Source: JAAZKI01 sp012799905
Lineage (GTDB): Bacteria; Verrucomicrobiota; Lentisphaeria; Oligosphaerales; Oligosphaeraceae
DNA length: 64,000 nucleotides
Assembly: GCA_050949415.1 (NCBI GenBank)
Contig: JBMNFR010000015.1
Span: 124,001 to 188,000 of the forward strand
Direction of reading: 5' to 3'
The notes under the pieces are model-generated. The model did not search any database and was not told where the DNA came from. It saw only the letters and a program-made list of their open reading frames with translations. Shown piece by piece: positions 37,939-48,300 of the stretch (its first letter is position 1; the number at the start of each line of letters is the position of its first letter). The translations under genes and the position numbers were made by a program.

Positions 37939-39348
37939 ATGGCACTGACATTCTACAATTCTCTCACTCGCCGTCTGCAAGAGTTTGTTCCCATCACTCC
38001 AGGCCAAGTAGGCCTCTACACCTGCGGGCCGACCGTCTACAACTTTGCGCATATCGGCAATTTTCGCGCGTACATATTCGAAGACCTGCTCAAACGCACC
38101 CTACTCTACCTCGGCTTCGAGGTCAAGCATATCATGAACTTGACCGACGTCGATGACAAGACCATCCGGGGCGCCCAGGCAGCCGGATGCTCGCTGAACG
38201 ACTTCACCCAAAAATACAAAGACGCCTTCTTCCAAGACATCGCTGCCTTGCGGATTCTTCCGGCTGATGTCTATCCGGCTGCGACCGAGCATATTGACGA
38301 TATGATCGCCATCGTCGAAAAACTCTTTGACAAGGGCGTCGCCTACCAGGCGGACGACCACTCTGTCTACTTCTCCATCGCCAAATGGCCGTCGTATGGC
38401 CAGCTGGTCAACATCGACCATAGCCAGATGCGTTCCGGCGCCCGGGTGAAGCATGATGAATATGCCAAGGAATCCGTGGCCGACTTCGCCCTTTGGAAAG
38501 CATATGACCCTGAGGACGGCGACGTCGCCTGGGACAGCCCCTGGGGCAAAGGCCGCCCCGGCTGGCACCTGGAATGTTCCGCCATGAGCTGCCGCTACCT
38601 GGGGCCGACCTTTGACATCCACTGCGGCGGCATCGATAACATGTTCCCCCACCACGAAGATGAAATCGCCCAAAGCGAAGCAGCCAATGGCTGCCGTTTC
38701 GTCAACTACTGGCTCCATTGCGCCCACTTGATGGTTGACGGCCAGAAAATGTCCAAGTCGCTCGGCAATTTCTTCACCCTGCGCGACATTCTCGCTAAGG
38801 GCTACACGGGCAGAGAAATCCGCTGGGTTCTGCTGGGCGCTCACTACCGCCAATCCCTGAACTTCTCCTTCAAAGCCCTGGATGACGCCCGCGCCGCCTT
38901 GCAGCGCCTGGATACGGCCAAGCAGCGCCTGGCCGAGCTGGTCAGCGCCCCAGATGCAGGCATGGAGGAAACAGAAACCGCAGTCACAACCGCGGAAAGC
39001 GCTTTTCGCGCCGGGCTGGAAGACGACCTCAATATTTCAGCCGCACTGGCAGCACTGTTCGACTTCATCCGCGACGTGAACCGCCTCATGGATGAAAAGA
39101 AGCTGGCTGGCGCTGCTGCGACTAAAGCGCTGAACCTGCTGGAACAAATGGACACAGTCCTGGCTGTCCTCACCCCGGACGAGGACGATGCAGTCCCCGA
39201 GGCTATCCTGGCTTTGGCTGAAGAACGGCAAGCCGCCCGCAAAGCCAAGGATTTCGCCCGCGCTGACCAAATCCGGAATGAACTCGACGCCCAAGGATGG
39301 GTGATTGAAGACACCCCAAAAGGCCCACGCGTCAAAAAGAAAATCTGA
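37939..39348 (+). CDS. cysS: Cysteinyl-tRNA synthetase
   Basis: Charges tRNA-Cys (gene at 21.5 kb). 469 residues with class I signatures HIGN (38-41) and KMSKS (270-274). The zinc ligands are visible: C29 in YTCGPTVY, the Cys in WHLECSAMSC, and HHEDEIAQSEA. Length is normal. The ribosome site before ATG 37939 is weak. It is 54 bases downstream of the DUF3999-like gene on the same strand. Confidence 0.97.
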   Translation: MALTFYNSLTRRLQEFVPITPGQVGLYTCGPTVYNFAHIGNFRAYIFEDLLKRTLLYLGFEVKHIMNLTDVDDKTIRGAQAAGCSLNDFTQKYKDAFFQDIAALRILPADVYPAATEHIDDMIAIVEKLFDKGVAYQADDHSVYFSIAKWPSYGQLVNIDHSQMRSGARVKHDEYAKESVADFALWKAYDPEDGDVAWDSPWGKGRPGWHLECSAMSCRYLGPTFDIHCGGIDNMFPHHEDEIAQSEAANGCRFVNYWLHCAHLMVDGQKMSKSLGNFFTLRDILAKGYTGREIRWVLLGAHYRQSLNFSFKALDDARAALQRLDTAKQRLAELVSAPDAGMEETETAVTTAESAFRAGLEDDLNISAALAALFDFIRDVNRLMDEKKLAGAAATKALNLLEQMDTVLAVLTPDEDDAVPEAILALAEERQAARKAKDFARADQIRNELDAQGWVIEDTPKGPRVKKKI

Positions 39349-39903
39349 GCGGAGCGAGAATTAGGGGCGAGGGGCGAGGGGTTGAATGCTGAATGCTGAA
39401 TGTTGAATGCTGAATGTTGAATGCTGAAGCGCATTTCATAATTCATAATTCATAATTCATAATTCGTTAGGGGCGAGGGGTTGAATGCTGAATGCTGAAT
39501 GCTGAAGCGCATTTCATAATTCATAATTCATAATTCGTTAGGGGCGAGGGGCGAGAAGCCTCGGCGAGGGGTTTTCTGGCCTACACGCCTCTCCACCGTC
39601 CACTACCGTCCACTAAAGTCCACGTCCACTCTCCACTAATGTCCACTTCCGTCCACAGTCCATCGTCTACTAACGTCCACTAAAGTCCACTAACGTCCAT
39701 TGTCCACTGTCCACTAAAGTCCTGCCGCTCCGCCGTCCACAACGTCCACCACGTCCACCATGTCCACTGCGAGCGTCCACCAGGGCTGCAACATACGGCA
39801 AGCTGAAGCTTAAAGGGGAGGAAAAGGCCAAGCAGCCCTTCCTCCCCCTCGATGGTGCTTTTCGGGCGGGCTCTGGTTAATCAGAGACCCGCCCACATCG
39901 TCT
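39349..39903. repeat. Composite heptamer blocks and TGGAC element
   Basis: 39361-39565 holds two successive composite blocks: GGGGCGA, TGAATGC heptamers, a GCGCATTTC linker, ATAATTC heptamers, then GTTAGGGGCGA. 39596-39716 is the TGGAC element in reverse orientation, followed by GTCCACAAC 9-bp repeats to about 39780. No gene seen. Confidence 0.82.
39814..39897 (-). terminator. Candidate terminator hairpins after the isomerase gene
   Basis: Reading leftward from the isomerase stop there is GGGCGGGTCTCTG...CAGAGCCCGCCC (about 39865-39895), then GGGGAGGAA...TTCCTCCCC with a short T-tract (about 39814-39847). Strong stems but weak T runs. Confidence 0.45.
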
Positions 39904-40902
39904 TTACCGCTCAAAGGCCGCGTCAAACGCAATGCTGGAAGGCGCAAAATCGATTTTGCGGACAAATTCGCAGGCGTCGCGCGCGCCATATTCGCGGTCC
40001 ATGCCGCTATCTTCCCATTCCACGGACAAGGGGCCTTGGTAGCCAATCCGGTTCAATTCCCGGATGATTTCCTCGAAATTGACGCCGCCATGCCCTGGGC
40101 TGCGGAAGTCCCAGCCGCGGTTCGGCTGCCCGAAATTGAGATGGGAGCCCAAGATGCCGGAGCGTCCATCCAACGTCACGATTGCGTCTTTGATATGGCA
40201 ATGGTAGATGCGCTCCGGGAATTCGCGCAGGAACATGACTGGGTCAACGCCCTGCCAGAGCAGATGGCTGGGGTCATAATTGAAGCCAAAGGCGGGGCGA
40301 TGGTCCAAGGCTTCCAGGGCCATGGCAGCGGTGTGCAGGTCAAAAGCGATCTCGGTCGGATGCACTTCCAGGGCGAATTTGACGCCGTAGCGGTCGAATT
40401 CATCCAGGATAGGATTCCAGATGTCAGCGAAATACTTGAAGCCATCTGCAATCATCTGGTCACTGACCGGCGGGAAGCTGTAGAGCATGTGCCAGATCGG
40501 CGAGCCGGTGAAGCCGTTTACCACCTTGACGCCCATGTTCTTGGCCGCCTTTGCCGCAGCTTTCATTGAGGAAATAGCCCAAGCGCGCTTTTTGTCTGCG
40601 TTGCCATTGCACTCTTTCGGCAGCATGCCGAAATTGTCAGAACGTGCGTCATCGTTGGGGTCGCAGGTAAGCTGACCAGCCAGGTGGTTGCTGATCGCCC
40701 AGCACTCCAGGCCGGCTTTCTGCAAGATAGCGCGCTGCTGCTTGCAATACTCAACGCTTTCCGCGCCGCGGAACACGTCAAAATGATCGCCCCAGCAGGC
40801 CAGCTCCAAGCCGTCGTACCCAAATGACTTGATTTTCCCTGCCAGCTCACTCAGCGGCAGATCAGCCCATTGTCCGGTGAAAATTGTTACTGGACGCGCC
40901 AT
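39904..40902 (-). CDS. Sugar phosphate isomerase/epimerase (xylose isomerase-like TIM barrel)
   Basis: 332 residues, ATG 40902 after AAGGAG. The AP_endonuc_2/xylose-isomerase-like fold shows in 'LAGKIKSFGYDGLELACWG', 'FALEVHPTEIAFD', 'FGFNYDPSHLLWQGVD' and 'IYHCHIKDAI'. The acidic and His residues in those strands are the expected metal ligands. This group isomerises or epimerises keto- and inositol-type sugars; substrate unknown. It lies 128 bases downstream of mreB on the same strand. Another member of the superfamily is at 53.3 kb. Confidence 0.87.
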   Translation of the reverse strand: MARPVTIFTGQWADLPLSELAGKIKSFGYDGLELACWGDHFDVFRGAESVEYCKQQRAILQKAGLECWAISNHLAGQLTCDPNDDARSDNFGMLPKECNGNADKKRAWAISSMKAAAKAAKNMGVKVVNGFTGSPIWHMLYSFPPVSDQMIADGFKYFADIWNPILDEFDRYGVKFALEVHPTEIAFDLHTAAMALEALDHRPAFGFNYDPSHLLWQGVDPVMFLREFPERIYHCHIKDAIVTLDGRSGILGSHLNFGQPNRGWDFRSPGHGGVNFEEIIRELNRIGYQGPLSVEWEDSGMDREYGARDACEFVRKIDFAPSSIAFDAAFER

Positions 40903-41030
40903 GTCTCATTCTCCTTCATCTGCTTGATTGCGATTATGCGCCATTGCAAATCAACTGATTCGCGACGGCGACCCCAAAAAAGTCAACCCGGCTGCCGCCC
41001 ACATCAGGCCACGGACGGCCAGGACGGAAC

Positions 41031-42092
41031 TCAAGGCTGGAAGGTCCGGCCGAGGAAAGGCTGGGGATGCTTGAACACTTTCTGCTGAGAGCTTTCCAGC
41101 AGGATGCCAGTGCCGTTGACGATCGCCCGCAACGGGTCTTTGGCCACTGAAACCGCCAACCCGGTGTCCTCTGACAGCAACTTGTCCAGCCCGCGCAGCA
41201 ACGCTCCGCCGCCCGCCAGGACAACGCCATTGTTAATCAAGTCTGCTGCCAGCTCCGGCTTACAAGTATCCAACGTCCGGCGGACGGCATAGCTAATCCG
41301 TGATACGGGTTCCTGCAAAGCCTGGCGAATTTCCTCGCTGTTGACCATGACTGCGCGTGGCAGGCTGCTGCCAATCTGCCCAAGATCACGGCCGTACACT
41401 TCCTTCTCCAAAGGCGTTTCGAGCCGATAAGCGCTGCCAATCTCAATCTTGATCTGCTCAGCCGTCCGCTCACCGATCAGCAAGTTATGCTTATTTTTCA
41501 TATGCTGGATAATGGCTTCGTCCATCGCGTCCCCGCCGCATTTAACGCTCTCGGAATGAGCAATGTCCGCCACGGAGATAATCGCCACCTCAGTCGTGCC
41601 GCCGCCGATATCGACAATCATGCTGCCGGTCGGCTCGTCAACCGGCAATTCCACGCCAATCGCGGCTGCCAAGGGTTCCGGCACCAGGCGCACTTCCCGG
41701 GCGCCGGCCCGACGCGTGCTGTCCAGAACCGCCCGCGTCTCCACATCCGTGATTCCCGAAGGCACCGCCACTAACACACGCGGCTGCATAATCTTGAAGC
41801 GGCCAGTGGCACGGCGAATAAAGTGCCGCAACATCTCATCCGTGACTTCCGCGTCAGCGATTACGCCGTCCTTCATCGGCCGAACCGTCCGAATACCGCG
41901 GGAGGTTCGGCCGACCATGCGCTTGGCCTCATCGCCAACAGCAACGACCTTATTATTGATGGTATTAATCGCGACAATCGACGGCTCAGAGAGCACAATG
42001 CCCACTTCCGCGACATAGACCAAAGTGTTCATCGTACCTAAGTCAATGCCGACGTCATTGCAAAAGAAATTCTTGATTTTATCCAGCAGCAT
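41031..42092 (-). CDS. mreB: Rod shape-determining actin homolog MreB
   Basis: 353 residues, actin fold. The phosphate-1 loop GIDLGTMNTLVYV is at the N-terminus, and the phosphate-2 segment MIVDIGGGTTEVAII and adenosine loop GVVLAGGGALLRGL follow. MreB filaments under the inner membrane direct elongation of the side wall with RodA and PBP2, so it matches the mrdA fragment at the left edge. AAAGGGGA precedes the ATG. No mreC or mreD follows; the next gene downstream is an isomerase. Confidence 0.96.
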   Translation of the reverse strand: MLLDKIKNFFCNDVGIDLGTMNTLVYVAEVGIVLSEPSIVAINTINNKVVAVGDEAKRMVGRTSRGIRTVRPMKDGVIADAEVTDEMLRHFIRRATGRFKIMQPRVLVAVPSGITDVETRAVLDSTRRAGAREVRLVPEPLAAAIGVELPVDEPTGSMIVDIGGGTTEVAIISVADIAHSESVKCGGDAMDEAIIQHMKNKHNLLIGERTAEQIKIEIGSAYRLETPLEKEVYGRDLGQIGSSLPRAVMVNSEEIRQALQEPVSRISYAVRRTLDTCKPELAADLINNGVVLAGGGALLRGLDKLLSEDTGLAVSVAKDPLRAIVNGTGILLESSQQKVFKHPQPFLGRTFQP

Positions 42093-42298
42093 AGTGCTTT
42101 TTCCCCTTTGCGGCCGCAGTCGCCTCCGGCCTGCGGAATCAGGATGGCGGCTAATACTTTATATCATCATAATATGTCGCGCCTTGCCGAGATAACAACA
42201 TCGACAGGCAAAAAAAACGAGTTGCTAACATTAGACGTGGGACGAGTTCCGGCACTGAAGTGCCGGCACTGGACGGAGGCGAGGGGCGCTTGTGCCGT

Positions 42299-43108
42299 TC
42301 AGAGCTTTCCGGCGTCGGGGTCAGGTTTTTCTCCTTGGAGATGGAGGTAACGGCGGTCGAGAAGATGCGCCAGGCGGACATCTTGGAGGCCGTGCAGCAT
42401 GGTGCTGCGCACGTCGGGAAAGCGCGTTTCCAGTTGGTCGAGCAGCTGCTCCAGGTAAAAGCGGTCGCCATGCTGCTGCAAGTCTTCCTGGTATGGGCAG
42501 GACTTCACAGCCGGATAGTCCAGCCGCTGCGCCAAGGCATGAATCCGAGCCTTGCTGATCGTGCATAAAGGCCGAATCAAGCGCTTGCTGCCCCCATCAG
42601 CAGCAACGTTCGGCCCCATCGTCTTCAGGCCGCCGCCGCGGAACAGAGCCATCAGAAAGCTGACGCAGAGGTCGTCCAGCTGCTGTCCGAGGGCGATTTT
42701 GTTGCAATTGAGGCGGTCAGCCGCCGCATGCAGCTGACCGCGCCGCAGCCGCGAGCACAATGAGCAGGGGCGTTCCTCTGCGTTCTTGTCAACCAGCAGA
42801 GACTGCCCCGGAATGGTCACGCTCTCCCAGTCCCAGCCTTGGGATTGGCAATAGGCGCCGAGGCCGGGCAAGTCAAAGGAGGCAAAAGCCATATCCACCG
42901 TGACAGCTTTCAGCGAAAACCGAAATGGCGCGCGCCGTTGCAGGAAGGTCAGCACATGCATCAGCGTGAGGCTGTCCTCGCCGCCGCTCAGTCCGACCAG
43001 AACCCGGTCGCCGGCTTCAAGCATGGCATAGTCGTTGACAGCCCGTGACACGTCCCGGCAGACACTCGCAAAATCGCGCCAACGCCAAAATAACTTACTC
43101 TCTGACAT
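42299..43108 (-). CDS. ttcA: TtcA-like tRNA 2-thiocytidine synthase / PP-loop protein
   Basis: 269 residues. PP-loop SGGEDS (41-46), CSLCSRLRRG (Cys 115 and 118) and a third Cys at 204 (SCPYQEDL). TtcA binds a [4Fe-4S] cluster with three Cys of this spacing to thiolate C32 of some tRNAs. Differences from classical TtcA: QQLDD replaces the usual HHRDD, and the second Cys of the last CxxC is absent. It could therefore be a TtcA-family paralog acting on another tRNA position. It is upstream of mreB with a 206-base gap. Confidence 0.75.
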   Translation of the reverse strand: MSESKLFWRWRDFASVCRDVSRAVNDYAMLEAGDRVLVGLSGGEDSLTLMHVLTFLQRRAPFRFSLKAVTVDMAFASFDLPGLGAYCQSQGWDWESVTIPGQSLLVDKNAEERPCSLCSRLRRGQLHAAADRLNCNKIALGQQLDDLCVSFLMALFRGGGLKTMGPNVAADGGSKRLIRPLCTISKARIHALAQRLDYPAVKSCPYQEDLQQHGDRFYLEQLLDQLETRFPDVRSTMLHGLQDVRLAHLLDRRYLHLQGEKPDPDAGKL

Positions 43109-43639
43109 CAGTTGCCTTCAACCACTTCAAACACCCGCCCTGGCCAGGCAGCCGACCAGCGGACAGGTGGGATAACTGCGCCCGGACTGAGGCCGGGTTT
43201 GGTTGTAATCGGTCACTCATTGATACTCAAGGTTCTGGCGCACAGCAGAGTCAGGAAAGGGGCGAGGGGCGAGGGGCGAGGGGCGAGGGGCGAGAGTGAG
43301 TTTGGACTACACTGGCCGCCATGTCCACACCGTCCACCATGTCCACACCGTCCACATCTTTTTGCGCTGTAGGCGCTTAACCATGCTTAACCCCAGGCTT
43401 TAGCCTGGGGATGGGCGTACCCCGAAAGCAGTGCCTTGTAAAGGCACTACAATTAGCGCTGAAAACACACTATCGGGATGACCATTATCAATCGGTGACC
43501 GATTACGGACTCGGTTCATTAAAATGCCATCGGCTGCTTTTTTTGCAAACATCAGGCGTATATATTACCTTTTCACCTGATAACCATTTTTTTACCTGGC
43601 CGCCTGTGCCATCACCACCTCACCCCCTTGGAGAACGTC
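43109..43639. repeat. Divergent gap with dispersed motif, heptamers and hairpin element
   Basis: About 43203-43250: 'cactcattgatactcaaggt' motif. 43257-43293: GGGGCGA heptamers. 43318-43357: GTCCACACC 9-bp repeats. About 43363-43452: hairpin element (ccccaggctttagcctgggg; gccttgtaaaggc) in reverse orientation. 43486-43512: 'tatcaatcggtgaccgatta'. No gene seen. Confidence 0.75.
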
Positions 43640-44914
43640 ATGCTGCTGCACAATCTATTCTACGACATCGCCCCTAAAATTCTTCCTGTTGGCCGCATGA
43701 CCACGATAACCATCCGCCCACTCTATGACCATGTCCAGTTGAATCCAGAAGGTCATTACGAATTGCAGCTGATGGGGCGCGAATTCCAGACTGCCGACCC
43801 CATCCCGATGACCTGCGACAATGGCGCCATCGTCTTCACCTTCACACCGGCGGCCGAGCAGGAGTACGAGCTGGTACTGTTTGAGTTCAACGGCGAAACT
43901 AGGGTGAAAAAAGAAGGCTTCAATTTCTATGCGGTCCAAGACGACCTCTTCAACACCCGCCCCTGGAAAGGCGACATCCATCTGCACAGTTGTCGGTCGG
44001 ACGGACGCGAGTCGCCGGCGTACGTCGCCGCCCGCTACCGCCAAGCCGGATTTGACTTCTTCGCCCTCACTGACCATCATCGCTACGCTCCCTCACTGGA
44101 AGCGATTGACGCGCTGAAAGACCTTGACTCCGATTTCCGCGTCTATCCCGGAGAAGAAGTCCACCCGCCCACAAACCCGGTTCATCACATCAATTTCGGC
44201 GGCTCATTCAGCGTCAATGACCTGCATCGCGACAAAGAGCGCTACGAAAAGGAAGTCGACCTGGTGGAAGGCACCCTGGACCATCCCGAGCTGACGCCTG
44301 CGGAACGACGCATTCTGGCCTCCTCAGTATGGGTTTTCAACAAAATCAGAGAAGCTGGCGGCCTCAGCCTGTTCTGCCATCCCTATTGGGTCACTGGCAA
44401 TCGCTACAATGTCAGCGAACCAATCATCAAGGCCCTGTTCGACGATATGCCGTTTGACGCCTTCGAGCTGCTCGGCGGGTTTACCAAAGCCACCCACGAA
44501 GGCAATGCCCTCCAAATCGCGCGCTGGGGTGACGAACGAGCCAAAGGCAAAAAAATACCGATTGTCGGCGTCTCTGATTCACATGGAACTGAAAACGGCA
44601 ATCTGTTCGACTGGTACTACACTCTCGTCTTTTCCCCGACGCCCGACTTTGAGGACTTGAAAGCCGCCATTCTCAGCGAAGCCGCTGTCGCTGTCCAGGC
44701 CATCCCTGGCGAATGTCCGCAAATCTACGGGCCGTTCCGAATCGTCAAATTCGCCTACTTCCTGCTCCGCGAAGTCCTGCCCCTGCATGACGCCGAATGC
44801 GCTGAAGAAGGACGCCTCATGCTCAAGGCGCTTGCCGGCGATAAAGACGCCGCAGCTATGCTGAAACTGACCAAAAATCGCGTCAAAAAACTCTTCGACC
44901 ATCTCTGGGCTTGA
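43640..44914 (+). CDS. PHP-domain metal-dependent phosphoesterase-like protein
   Basis: 424 residues from ATG 43640 (TTGGAG upstream; the in-frame TTG at 43628 belongs to the ribosome site). After a beta-rich N-terminal domain (~110 residues) comes a PHP domain with DIHLHSCRSDG, ALTDHH, YPGEEVH and VGVSDSHGTE, holding the expected metal-binding His and Asp residues. The N-terminal domain plus PHP arrangement is common in PVC and Firmicutes genomes with no settled substrate. No signal peptide. Confidence 0.82.
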   Translation: MLLHNLFYDIAPKILPVGRMTTITIRPLYDHVQLNPEGHYELQLMGREFQTADPIPMTCDNGAIVFTFTPAAEQEYELVLFEFNGETRVKKEGFNFYAVQDDLFNTRPWKGDIHLHSCRSDGRESPAYVAARYRQAGFDFFALTDHHRYAPSLEAIDALKDLDSDFRVYPGEEVHPPTNPVHHINFGGSFSVNDLHRDKERYEKEVDLVEGTLDHPELTPAERRILASSVWVFNKIREAGGLSLFCHPYWVTGNRYNVSEPIIKALFDDMPFDAFELLGGFTKATHEGNALQIARWGDERAKGKKIPIVGVSDSHGTENGNLFDWYYTLVFSPTPDFEDLKAAILSEAAVAVQAIPGECPQIYGPFRIVKFAYFLLREVLPLHDAECAEEGRLMLKALAGDKDAAAMLKLTKNRVKKLFDHLWA

Positions 44915-45349
44915 GCAGGAAAACAGCGGGAAAAGGCCTAGGGTGGACTATCCGTCCACAACCTAATTTATGTGTCACCCTTACAGGACTCCAAATATAT
45001 GCCATCTCACCCAGGGCTGCGCCGGGCCTGACGGCCCGGCGCAGCCCTGGGCTTCTATGTGTCTCCCTCCGGGCTTTTGCCGCTTTGCGGCTGTTGTGGA
45101 CGTGGTGGACTGGGCGGACGGTGTGGACGGCGGCTGATGTGCGTCGTACTGGCGGCCCAAAGGGCCAGCAACATAAAAGCCCAGGGTGAGCGCAGCGAAG
45201 CCCTGGGGGAGGCGTATAATAATTTTGAGCCCCGCCAGGGGTGACGCATAAACGCCGTTTTGAAGAAAATCTTTCTCAAAAAACAAGAAGTTGGCCGATA
45301 GTAGTACGAAATTTCGCACATTACCCTGGAATGAGTGAAACCACGTACG
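44915..45349. repeat. Gap with perfect 19-bp hairpin and ~180-bp element copy 2
   Basis: 45010-45051 is a perfect 19-bp stem (CCCAGGGCTGCGCCGGGCC) with a TGAC loop; no T run follows. About 45095-45140 has GTGGAC 9-bp-like repeats. About 45128-45307 is the second copy of the element at 28578-28754. About 44940-44965 has the 'ggtggactatccgtccacaa' repeat also seen reversed near 16000. Confidence 0.78.
45128..45307. repeat. Dispersed ~180-bp structured element, copy 2
   Basis: Near-identical to 28578-28754 in the same orientation on the plus strand, with single-base differences scattered through it and all hairpins kept. It lies at the 3' end of the restriction-methylation gene, with 42 bases between. 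Confidence 0.8.
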
Positions 45350-48300
45350 TTATTCTTCATTCTTTGGCCAAGGATAGCTCTTGGCGCTGGTTTGGTGGTA
45401 GTTCGTGTCAAGTTTTTCCCCGAGTGCGACCAGCGCGGCTAAACGACGCGCCATGTCGCTGACATAGCGCACTTCCTCAGAGAGAAGGCCGCGCCCCAGC
45501 AAAGGTTTTTCTCGATAGGAGAGCCACTTTTTGATGACCTGGTAGCCGCCAATGTAGTAATTCCACACCGCATTGGGCACTTTTCGCCAGCAGGTGACGT
45601 CGTTGAGAAAAACATCGCAGGAGCCGTCGCCATTGTCGCGGAGCTTGCCTTTGCCCGGCATGGTGATGCCGCCCCGGCCAGCATAGCCCCAGCCAGCGGT
45701 GAGGTCCAAGTCCCCGGCAGCAGGATTGGCCTGCTTGCCGTCCAAGCGCTCAAAGACGGCAATCAACCGCAACTCGGGCAAAACTTTCCCTGCCGTGACA
45801 CCCGGCACCGGTGTTTCGCTATCAAGCAATGCAGCGACCTGACGCCCCAGCGCAGCAGAAGCCTCAAGCTGCTCCCGAACCTGCGGCAGGGGTATCCGAG
45901 GCCAGTCTTGACGGACGCCGTCAGCATTCGCTTCAAGATATGCCGGCGAATAGCCAATGGCCAAAGCATGATGCCAAATCAACTCAGAAACCACCTGGTC
46001 AGCATCAGGATCGCCATAGCCAAGCGAAGATAAATAGGCACGCGCAGCAATAGATAAATTCGCGGTGACAACATCCTGCTCAAGGCCTAAACCAGGTAAA
46101 AAAGCGCCGGAAGAGGAGGACGGCGAAGCGTCGCGCTTAAGCCGCAGGGGAAAGTGCCGGGCGTGGCCAGATATGCAATCGTAATCGCAGACCAAAGGAG
46201 AAAAGAAAAATGGCGGTCCCTCTGGACTCTTGTCAGCAGTGTCACGAGTGATAAAAAACTTGTTGCCAGGAAAACGCTGTGCAAGAAGTCTGGGAGATGG
46301 CTCGCTGAATAAAGGACGTATATTATCAAGGTAACAGAATCGATTATCCATCGGTTTGAATGGGTATAAAACTATTTTGGCCTCATCGAAGCAAGACTCC
46401 TTAAGCAATTTTTGCCGCGCCTCGGGGCCAACAATGCGATTCCCCGTCATCATCAACGACGGATGGAGTTTACCTACTTGAGCATCAGTTACCGAATGAT
46501 CAAAATAAGCCTGCATCCGCACAGCCAACTCTTTGCGAGCCATAGAAATTAGCGATAACCCACGTCGTTCAACTGGACCATTGTAAGGCGGTTCAGCGCT
46601 CAGCTCGGTCAGTTTTGGCCAGGTCAGGTATTCTGTTGACACATTGGATGGTCGGAAACTCCAGCGATTTTCCTTGTTGGGGCTGGTTATCTCGTACTGG
46701 CTGTCAAAATCCTCGACTTCGAGACTGGCCAGGAGGTCGTTTCTTTTATCCGTGCCCCAAAAATGCCGGAAACGCACTCTGGCATCCGCTGTCTGCTCCC
46801 TTGCTCGTTTGACCAGCAGGCTGATGGCTGTGCCGACGCGAATGCCCTCGCGGTTCCATTCCGTGGAAAAAACTGATGGGTCGGGAGTTCCTTCCGGCGT
46901 CAATTTACCTGTTTCGCGACTGTCGCCATTCATGCAGTCAAGCCAGATGGCGTCAAATTCATCCAAGAACCGACGCCGGGCGACCACAAAGGACGGATCG
47001 CCCAAATAGGAGAAATTCGAGATAAATGACACTATTCCTCTGCCTCCGTATTCGGCGATGCGTTTTTCGGCGAGTCGGAAGAAGCGGATATAGAGGTCAT
47101 CCAGGTTGAATTTTTTGATTCCCCATTCACTGATCAGTCCAACTTTGTATGGTTCGACCAGGTTGTTTTCCTCGTCTGGGCTAATTCCTGCGTATGCGTT
47201 GTAAGGCGGGTTGCCGAGGATGACGAGGATAGGCTGTTCTTGCTTCACCTTGTCGGCGGCGTCGCGCTCGTCCTCGAATCCCGGGAAGGCGATTTGCTTA
47301 GGTTTTTCGCTGGGCGGCTCCCATCCGGTGAGCGCGTTAGTCAAATACACCCCGACTCGTTCAGGCTGGCCGTTTTGCTCTTGCAATGGCGCGCCCAGGT
47401 TTTCGAGTTCCAGGCCAAGTTGCAAATGGGCGACGACAAAGGGCGCAGGCAGAATCTCAAAGCCGAAAACCCGCTCCATAGCGGCGCGCTTGAGGTCTTG
47501 CGCCATCAGCGCATCACCGCCTTTTTCCTGCAAGGTGGCGGCAATGCGCCACAACACGGCTCGCAGATAAGCGCCGGTGCCGCAGCAAGGGTCAAGCACC
47601 ACGACGTTAGGGTCAGCCAATCCGTCAGCAATGCCCAATTCGCTGCGCAGGACTGCATCCACCCGCTCGACTTGGTAGCGGACGATCTCTTCGGGAGTAT
47701 ACCAGACGCCGAGTTCCTTGCGCAACTCCGGGTCAAAGGCTTGCAAGAAGGGTTCGTAGAAATACTGCACAGCATGCCCTTCATCAAACGACTCGAAGAA
47801 TTCGTTGCGGTTCACCCGATTCAGTGCTGCTGCTGTCCAGTCCAGGACTTCGGTCAAGTTCAGTGCGCCCAGGTGTCCAGGATCAGCCACCTGCGAGAAG
47901 AGCGCCCGCAACATGGGCACCCGCAACAAATATTGCGCTGTGCGCCAATCGAAATGCTCACCGCCGCTGTAAGATGACGAACTCTCAAAGAGCGCTTGCT
48001 GAAACCCCGGCAAATCGCGGGTCTGAAGAGACTTTTTGCGCGCCCAAAACACCCATGCCGAAAAAACGCCGTAGAAAAGGGTCTGGATCAACGTCGAACG
48101 GAAAAAATGCTCTCCGCGTTCGCCTTCAAAATGCAACCCAAGCGCTTCTTCCAGCGCATCGCGAACGCTCTTCAAGGCGGGCAATTCAGCTTTTTGGATG
48201 CGCAGCCTGGCATCATGCGCGTAGGAAGCCAAAATGGCGGCGACATCCTCAGGCTTGCACAAAGGCGCATTATACAACAGCACGCGCTTGAGGTACTCAA

